Assembly: GCA_964036155.1 (NCBI GenBank)
Contig: OZ038423.1
Span: forward strand, 54,327,249-54,391,248
Reading direction: 5' to 3'
Length of the DNA: 64,000 nucleotides
From: Diploscapter coronatus
Taxonomy: Eukaryota > Nematoda > Chromadorea > Rhabditida > Rhabditidae
Of the stretch, positions 56,045 through 64,000 are shown piece by piece. Position numbers and translations under genes: made by a program. Position 1 is the first letter of the stretch; every line of letters begins with the position of its first letter. The notes below the pieces were generated by a model. That model had not been told where the DNA came from and made no database searches. It was given only the letters and a program-made list of their open reading frames with translations.

Positions 56045-57891
56045 ATGCAGTTCACAATCAGTTTGGCCATTGTCTGCTGTTCACTCGCTGCCTTAATTGT
56101 TGCACAGCAGGTTAGGCAATCTGATAAATAGCATGCATGAGTGAGTATAATAACTGACTTATCGTCATGAAAGGTACAAGATTTTTAATTTATAAATTTC
56201 AGATGTCAGAAGACGAAATGTCAGCAGACAAGAGGATGCGATCCTTCGCTTTCGCCAAACGCAGTCCATATCGGTCAGTTCACTAGAAAACTCCATTCTA
56301 TTTCAGTTTTCATTCATTTTTCAAACACGAAATGATGTTCGCAATGTTTTGCTTTTATGTGGATGCTCAAAGAGTTTCGTGGGCACTAAAGTATCCTTGA
56401 AAATATGTAACAATAGCTGCTGAAAATAATTCAAAAAAATGAATCTCATTGATTTCCAAAATAAAAAAGACAATAGAATTTTAGATCATTTGCGTTTGCG
56501 AAAAGAAGCATCGGTGACAGTGAAGCACAAATAGGAGAAGAGGAGGCAGACATGGAAAAGAGGGCCAGATTCGCTTTCGCTAAGAGGTAACTGAAGATGT
56601 TATTTGAAATACAACGTTTCTTAAAACTATCAGTGACGTTTCACTGCCTCCTATTTCCAAATCAGACGATGCAACTTTATGATAATATCTTCTGAGAAAT
56701 GTCAGAACAAACTCACTCTAACTTATAGCACCCAGGTGTATGCTCATTATCTGAGTAATTCAGTTTTTCGTAATGTTTGAGAGCGAGAAGCTAATCATAA
56801 AACTTGAGTTCGGAATTGAACGATAACGAGTAATTGGATGCAGCTAATTAGCCGCATCATAGTCATCCTGGAGGCATTTTGAAATTATGCAGTTTTGCGC
56901 TACCACCCTCACCGAGTTGCACAACCTGACATTTGATTTAATGAAATTCTCAGGAATACCAAACATTCTCATCTCATAAGAATCCCAATTTACATAAATT
57001 TTAGGATTACTAAGACATTTCTGCATTCTAAGGTGTTTATCAAAAATTTTACCGTATCTAATTTAAGTTCTAGAGAACTGCATACATAATGATCTCGAGA
57101 ATTTTATGACAAAGCAGTTTTTGTAATTTGATTCCTTTGCCAAATTCGAGCAACAAATCGAACTTATGTGATGGATTCCTTTGTATCGTCAACGTCAGAG
57201 GCTATTTCCAATTCTTCACTTAAAACTGCCTAGTCTCTATGCTTTCATCAACACAAACAATTTGCATAATTTTATTGCCTCGAGACAAAGAACCCTCGTT
57301 AAGGATAATTTGCTGTTTTCCTGCGAATTTGTGCATTTTACCTTCGCTTCACTAGTATTGCAAAACTGTTGCTAACAATAAAATTAAAGTAGAATCGATG
57401 AAAAATGCCAAGACAAATTTAGGGCATTCATCAAATGGGAGGGCATTTTGTGAAAATTCAACAGTTAATTTAACCCACTTCATCATTTTTCATAACGCCT
57501 GATTCATTTGAAATTTCCTATTTTTGAAGTCATCGAAACAAATCAAAGTGTTATTTTGATATCATAGGCATATAATATACTATAGTCTATAGATAAATAT
57601 TTCTGGATTGTTTGTGATCTTCAAATGACCCAAGGATATTTCCGAGTATTTCCCATCTATGCATTCTTTTCTTGCTTTAGTAACATGATATATCATAGCC
57701 TAAGATTATTTCTTGGCATTTACTTGCAAAATAATAGAGCCGAATCTCTGAAATTGCACCAATTTCAAAAATCCTCAACACATGAAAGTCTTGAGATTTC
57801 CGTCTAAAATGAATTAATTTGTTTTAGGTCGCCCTACCGATCGTTTGCATTCGCGAAGCGATCTAGACCGTACGGCTTTGCCTTCGCGTAA
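56045..57891 (+). CDS. nlp-18: NLP-18-type neuropeptide precursor
   Basis: Exons 56045-56110, 56203-56273, 56485-56586 and 57828-57891 join in phase. Signal peptide: MQFTISLAIVCCSLAALIVA. After a short acidic spacer ending in ADKR, KR dibasic sites release MRSFAFA, SPYRSFAFA, an acidic spacer (SIGDSEAQIGEEEADME), ARFAFA, SPYRSFAFA again and SRPYGFAFA at the C-terminus. These match the FAFA family of C. elegans NLP-18 (SPYRxFAFA, xxPYGFAFA), which as I recall acts on a cholecystokinin-type receptor in feeding and sleep circuits. None of the peptides ends in Gly, so they would not be amidated. Cleavage would be by proprotein convertase in dense-core vesicles. Introns 2 and 3 both interrupt an Arg codon in phase 2. 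The last peptide needs no cleavage after it because the stop follows directly. Confidence 0.95.
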
Positions 57892-58783
57892 CTCTGCCCC
57901 TTGCCTGCAATATTCCTCGTTGTCATGTCTCTTCTCCACTCTTCCTCTTGTAAATGTCACTCATCAGATCTCATTCTCCTCATTTTTATCAACAATTCTT
58001 AATTTGAGTGTCTCAGTCCCAGATTCAGTATAATTTCATCATTCATAATTCAATTGTGCAATGGCGCGTGTCTAGGAGGGCTAATATCCAACTTCCCAGC
58101 TTTCAATCATCCCTCTTTTCCCTTTCATCTCTCATCCCTTCATTCATTTTTCTTATTTATTTTTGTTGTTTTTAGAGATTTTTATGAAGACCGTGTATAA
58201 AATTCGGTTGATTTTATAAGTGTTGTACCAGCAAATAAAACAACAACGTTCAGTTCAAAACAATCAAAGAGTTAAATAAAATAAAATGATGTAATTGTGA
58301 AAGTTGGACAAATTCATAACCGTTCGATCAGAATTCCCACAAACGAAAAGGAGGATCATAAATATTTCACCTACTGCTACAGCAGATTGCCCTTGTGAGG
58401 ATACCCCCTGTGTGAAGAGTGAAATATAGAGGAAAAAATTCACACCCAACAGATGAGAGACGTGGTTTTATCAATCTTTCACAAATTCTTCGAATTTTAT
58501 GACGAGTGTACGCATTTAATTATCAAGCTCATTTTTGCAGTAACTTCATGAAGATACTGGAAAATCTTTCTCTACTAAATATTGGGGCAACTAGCATTTA
58601 GTTGAGAATAAATTTCTTTCCTAACTTCAATGAACTTTCAAAAATGAGTTTCATTTAACCTAGTCAGTTTCTCACTTTACAGTCTCAGAATTTGTGAAAT
58701 AGGAATTGCAGATCATAAATATATTTTAAAAGGTTTTAGTGATTTTGATAGAGAACAAATTATAACCTTTTCCATTGAATGAA
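57892..58783. other. 3' UTR of nlp-18 and convergent spacer
   Basis: Holds the nlp-18 3' UTR with AATAAA at 58,234-58,239 (about 345 nt after the stop) and then the end of the convergent let-858. About 890 bp in total; no other gene seen. Confidence 0.6.
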
Positions 58784-61700
58784 TCAATCGGAATCCGAAG
58801 AACTGGAACTGGAACTGGAACTGGAATCAGAGTCAGAAGAGTCCGAGTCGGACGAGTCGCTGCTGCTGTCGGAGGAACTCTCCAATTCGGGCATCGATTT
58901 ACTCGCCTTCATTCCCTTCTCCAACCATTCACGCAGGTCGATTCTGAAATAGTTCATATTAATATTCGGAGAAGATCATTTTTGTGAAAACTTATAGAAA
59001 TAAGAAATAGAACGAAACAACACTTTGGTAGCTTTCTATTGTTGTATTTGTCTCTTCAGATTATCGAAATTTTAACCTTGATCGTTTTTTTTCGAATTGA
59101 AATTAAGTTAGTCCCGTTAAAAATACATAGAAGTCATATTTCATTAAACATAAAGGTAAAAATATTGCGAATTATCGGAAAAAGATGAAATTTTCATGAA
59201 CAATACAAAAGCAGCTTAGCAAAATAAGTAATTCATGAAATATCTTACGTGAGCCCGCCGAGTCCAATCAGTGTGAAGAAATTGATAGCGAATCTTGCGT
59301 TTTGTGGATTGTCGCGCGGGAAAATGCCTGCGAAAGCTGTTTGGAGGGTGCTGAAAATGGTCAAATAGTTTTTTAAAAGATAAGAATTCGTTTTCTTACG
59401 GATCACGAATTCTGCGATACAACTTCTCGAGTCCCATGGCTTCGGCCAATTCCTGGAAGACATACTTGATGTAGACGCGGCCTGAGGAAGTCGTTTCCTC
59501 TTCTGTCAGTTTGATGTCCGAGAGAACCTGAAAATATAAAATAATGGAGTGAGCAATAAATGAAGGAGAATTTCTATCTTGAACTTTGATAGTAAAGTTT
59601 AATGTTGTTAGATACACTTTTGAAAGATATTTCTTCAGTTTAACAAGGCCCATGATTTGATGAAAACGAAAATATTGTGATAAATTGCAATTTAAACATT
59701 TTTTTTTTTCAAATTTAATTTCCTTATGTTATTTGTAAATTCAGAACGCTTTTAAAAGTAAGATTTTTAGGAATATTTTGAAAAGTCATACATTCCAGCT
59801 GATGGCGTCGGACTGCAGCAGGTGGGAGATAAGTCTGGACATGTTGCGCAGCTTCGTGATGTCGAAACGATGGATTGTCGAATAGGTATCCTTAGCAGTC
59901 TGCTCGAATGTGTCCTTAAATTTAAGATCAATAATGTCGTGATTTTCGAACACTTTCAATTACAACAGTTATGGCTTGATAAGACTTGCCCTTACTGAAA
60001 GTGAAGATATTTGAGAATCAGGTGAATACAAGGGTTTCAAAAATACTTTTACTGAGAGATGTTGCATACATAAGACAACAGAAATTTAACATACGTTAAG
60101 TTAAGTAGTGTAATGATGAAAAATAATCGATTTTAAAAAGTTACCTGAAATTCCTTCTTGAGTCTGCAGAATCTCTCACAGAGCAGTCCGTAGAATCGTT
60201 CGTAAGTCCTCTGTTGCGCACAGCAATCAACCAGCATATGACACATTTCTGTCTGCAAAATAAGTCATGATAAGTAATTATTTTTGACACTTCAAATGTT
60301 ACCTCCAATTCAGGCTTAACTTTCATTTTGAGCAGTTTGTGAGCAGCTTCTTGGTAATCCAACGAAGACTGAATTGTCAGGTAGATTTCTCGCCTGAAAA
60401 TGTATTTTTTCTTCAAATTATAAATGTAATTTTAAAAAAGTTCTAATTAAAAAACAAAGTAATACAGTTCATGTTTCAGAATGAGGTTTACTGCAAGATA
60501 AAAAAAAATGAAGAATAATTTCGAACTTTGTTTACCTGAATGCGACCATGTTCTGTTCGGTGTTGTCGATGATTTCAGTGGTCTGTGGCTTGGCAGCCTC
60601 AGTGCCGCCTTCAGCCTCCTCCCCATCTTCTTCTGCATCACTGTCATCCCCTCCCCCCTCTTCGTCCGATGATTCATCTGCATCTCCGATGATCTCCTTC
60701 CGAATTTCCTCGTAGAGCTGCTCGTTCTTCTCGAATTCGGGATCAAATTTGAACACGTCTGAAAATCAGACAAATTAGTACCAAAAAAGCCGTATCAAGT
60801 GGAATTCTAACAAAATTTGTGAAAGAAATAACCTCAGCCACAAAAGAAAAGGTCTTACTCAATTGATTCTCAGGGTCGACAGCGTCCTCGAGTCCAATTG
60901 TGTGCGTGATCTGATCCTCCTCCTCGATCAGATCCAAGTCATCGACCACTGCTGGGTAGGCCTGAAAAATTGTCATTCATCTTTCCATTTAGAGCGAATT
61001 TATAAATCTGATCAAAATCTATACGCTTCTTATATAAATCGAGTTATTCAGAATTTAAGCCACGAAAAATTCAAAATCAAAACCTGTTGGCATGAATTGT
61101 GGAACATTTTGTTTCTTAGGATAGAAATTCCAAACATCCCTATTTCAATTAACCCACCGCGAATTTCTCCTTGCGAATCTGCATGGCGACTTCAATCATG
61201 TACTGGATCCTCTTGTCAAGTTTGGAGTCGGGCATGGATGCGTCATTGAGGATGGCTCGCAGTCTGTCGAACACGTCATTCAGCACGCGGGGAGCAATCT
61301 CCATTAGCTTGGCTCCACACTCCTTCAGGAAGGCAATCGCCACTTCCACTGAATCGTCTGTCGGAGTCTCCAACATCAGAATCAGAATTTCGAAGGCCAG
61401 CACTTCGTGGGCCTGAATTTCAGTTCTTTATATTCTTGATAATAAAGAATCGTGGCCTATGACAGCGAAAATAGTATTTTTTAGCTTTTCCAATACGCTA
61501 TTTCTCCAGTAAAAATCGACCTCTAAGAATCAGTTGATTATTGAAATTTTTTTTTAATTCTGGTCTCATACGGAAAGTGTTGTGACAACCGCCGAATAGG
61601 ATAAAGTTTGAACTATTTCATTAAGTTCCGTTTGCTGACGACAGCCCGTTGAATCAAATAAATTCTTACCACTTGCTGATTGACCAAATGAGCCAGGAAC

Positions 61701-63611
61701 TTGGACACGGTGATTGTGATCCCTGAGAATGAAGAAATTTGCATTTTTTTCAAAAAATAACACAAATCTACCTTTGTCGTTTCTTCTGAAGGATCGTTTG
61801 AACTGTACGACGAGTCGTCGAATGATCAACTCTCCAATATGGGGGAATTTGGAGTTGATGACTGCGACAAGGGCAGAGAAGACGTGCGAGAAGCCAGGCG
61901 AAAATGCCTGAGCCTGGATGATGTCTCGGGCGAGCAGGCCTCTGAAAAACAATAATTGATTTTGGTAAAAGAATATTCTTGGCTGTTACTGAACCCCGAG
62001 GTAAATCCAGGTGAAAATAAATCCCGACGATTCTTGAATTTTTGCAAATTTTCGCCAGCTAATACTAATCTCCCTTCCCTTTTCCACAAGGATTCAGTAT
62101 TTATCAGAATTTTCTCTTCACCGAGAATTACCTAAATTTCGAGCCAGAAATATGTCTATCAAACTTCTCAAAACTCGACCCGCAGAAATAAGTGTCATAT
62201 TGAGAGAGTAAAGGAGCGTGTCTTCTTTCTTCTCTCGAAAAATACTATTTTGCGGGTCGAGTTTTGAGAAGCGATTTTTATCAAAATGTGCAAAAGAATA
62301 GACAAAGAGTTGCCTGATTAGGAAGGAAGTAGTTTAGCTTTGACACTTGCCAAACGATACAAAATACTTTGAGAATAATCATAATTTTTAAAAGTGCAAA
62401 AAAAGCTTACTTTCCACGAATGACATTCTCCTGCAGAAGTTCACGCACGATCTGCACAAGGTTGGCTACGTTCACTCTGAAAATATCGATATTTGCAAAA
62501 AACAAAAATGTTAGAGTTGACAAAAGTCGATTAAAAATTTCGACTTCCAAGTTATCAGAAACTAGCTGATTGATGTTTTCGATGATTTTTACACAAAATC
62601 AACAAAACATTCTACCTGTTGACCAGACCGTGCAGCTTCTTCTTAAGACGTTCCCAGTTCATCCTCTGATATTGCTCGCTGCTCTGAAAGGTAAAGACCG
62701 AATGTTACAGAAAGATAAAATCGCTTACCTTATCCTGAATTTGCTCCTGGAGCATCCTCAACTTGGCTGGAGGGATGTAGGCACCGCCGGTGCGGTTTCT
62801 GAAAATTAGTTTATTCTTACGGAATCATTCAGAGTATAAGAAAGGGAAAAATAGGAGTGCTGATGGTGGTATTCGACAGAAATGACTTATTATTTGAATA
62901 TGTCGGATCATAGGTGTTAGGTGGTTGTCTTGGGCCACCTTGGAGTGAGTTCCGTAGCCCAAAGACTAGGTCTTAGTTAGAAGCTACACTGTCAGATTCG
63001 CTCCTCCCTGATGGTTCGTATTTTCTGCTTATAAGCCCCTAGCATGTACGGAATAGTTACTAGAAAAAAGAGGAATATTAATTAAATTCTGGTTGACGAA
63101 ATAAGGAAGATTAATGGGAAAGGAAAGCTGTTTCGATGATTGTAGGAAAAAGAACTAAGGAAAGTACTTCCTTACATAGAAATAAAATTTACCTGAGCAG
63201 ATCGACGGTATTCTCCTTGTTGCTCTGCTTGTTCGCAGTCTCTTCAGCCTCTGCCTTCTTCTCCTTCTGCTTTTCATCCGCATCCCCTCTGCTCTTCCTC
63301 GATTCTCTCTTTCTGTCCCTGCTTCTGCTTCTCTCCCTCGATCTGTCTCTGGATCTGGACCTCTTCCTCTTCCTGTCGCGACTCCTGTCCCTGCTTCTGC
63401 TCCTGTCCTTCGACTTCGACCTGTCTCTTTTCTTCTCCTTCTTCCTGTGCCTATCCTTGGATCGGTCCCCGTCCTTCTCACCCTCATCGTGCCCGTCTCG
63501 TTTCGACTTCTTCGAACTCGGCTCTGCCTCCTTGGACCTGCTCTCGGGCGAATGCGATTCAGGCGACCTCCTCCTCGACTTAGTCGAGTCCTTGTCCGCG
63601 TCTCTGCCCAT
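58784..63611 (-). CDS. let-858: Pre-mRNA splicing factor CWC22 / LET-858
   Basis: Fifteen exons: 63611-63193, 62798-62729, 62683-62616, 62476-62411, 61941-61772, 61722-61670, 61412-61158, 60961-60859, 60758-60536, 60393-60303, 60252-60145, 59914-59792, 59527-59400, 59350-59249, 58943-58784; phases agree (712 aa). It is a spliceosome component that recruits eIF4A3 and so links splicing to exon-junction-complex loading. Residues 1-140 are an Arg/Ser/Lys/Asp-rich RS-like region ([20 protein letters not shown]). A MIF4G domain follows at about 160-350 ([37 protein letters not shown]), then an acidic linker ([19 protein letters not shown]), an MA3 domain at about 475-590 ([19 protein letters not shown]), a region with [21 protein letters not shown], and a Ser/Asp-rich tail ([17 protein letters not shown]). 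The ATG lies 3 nt after a TTTCAG acceptor, a likely trans-splice site. Confidence 0.95.
62164..62271. repeat. Perfect 21-bp inverted repeat in a let-858 intron
   Basis: CTTCTCAAAACTCGACCCGC at 62,164 pairs with its exact complement ending at 62,271, with a loop of about 66 bp. It lies in the intron between exons 62476-62411 and 61941-61772. It looks like the ends of a very short MITE or a strong intronic hairpin. Confidence 0.7.
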
Positions 63612-64000
63612 TTTCTGAAATTCGTCTTTCAGTTCGAGTTGGGAATTTTGCGAAGCGACGAAAATAGGTCAAACTCGATAAGAGTCCAAGAGTGCGTTAC
63701 GAAAAGATAAGTTCTATTCGGTGACAAATTCAGATTTAAAAAATGCTGGATTGATAAATTCACAGGAAATTTTTGAAACCAGCTAAAATAATCGAAGAAA
63801 AAATAGGAGAAAAAACTCAAGAAAATGACAATAAAACGGAGTGTGTTAGTGAGAGAAGGACCATGTCAGACTGAAGATGAATGAGGTCAAGTCGTGAGTA
63901 ATTTTTGGGAAGCATGAACGTCAAATTCGATGGGAAAAATAACGAGAAAAAATGGAAAACTCCAAGAAGAAAATTGAAAAGGCACGGCCAAGCGGTTTTC
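63612..64000. promoter_or_regulatory. Upstream region of let-858
   Basis: Purine-rich on the plus strand (about 63,780-63,990), so again CT-rich on the coding strand. No further gene reaches the right edge with support. Confidence 0.35.

Overview
The window is nuclear DNA of a nematode, most likely a rhabditid related to Caenorhabditis. The genes have many small exons, introns often of 40-60 bp, TTTCAG-type acceptors and possible trans-splice acceptors just upstream of several start codons. Two gene families are nematode in character: an NLP-18-type neuropeptide precursor and a divergent nuclear hormone receptor. No sequence search could be run. Identities rest on reading the exons and joining them in frame, and in every main gene model the exon phases add up to a whole number of codons.

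Layout. 1-3,691: repeat-rich, with a direct duplication of about 365 bp, a foldback element with arms of about 200 bp, and a small TA-flanked MITE; no convincing gene. 3,692-6,916 (-): secreted Lys/Thr-rich protein. 8,058-11,950 (-): unrecognised protein of about 619 aa, one exon of which lies inside an inverted duplication. 13,016-17,510 (+): MFS transporter, probably SLC17-like. 18,257-21,023 (-): nuclear hormone receptor with a long upstream region. 26,222-30,255 (-): mitochondrial acetyl-CoA hydrolase/transferase (acer-1-like). 32,140-33,542 (-): EGF-like single-pass membrane protein. About 35.1-35.3 kb (-): a small gene that looks frameshifted by a 7-bp tandem duplication. 36,331-39,432 (+): rhodopsin-class receptor. 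42,435-49,508 (-): UDP-glucose pyrophosphorylase. 50,630-51,351 (-): small C-terminally anchored membrane protein. 56,045-57,891 (+): nlp-18. 58,784-63,611 (-): let-858/CWC22.

The genes do not form one pathway. Themes are intermediary metabolism (UGP, acetyl-CoA hydrolase), signalling (NLP-18, GPCR, NHR), transport and pre-mRNA splicing (CWC22). From memory, nlp-18 and let-858 are also neighbours in C. elegans (F33A8.2 and F33A8.1), which points to conserved microsynteny; here they converge tail to tail.

The most interesting signals are: a pyrimidine-rich stretch on the coding strand upstream of most genes, following transcription direction; an inverted duplication that pairs a coding exon with its own degenerate antisense copy; three GC-AG introns; a 7-bp duplication that breaks a small gene; several foldback/MITE families, one with clean target-site duplications; and two short exon-like reading frames outside the main models.
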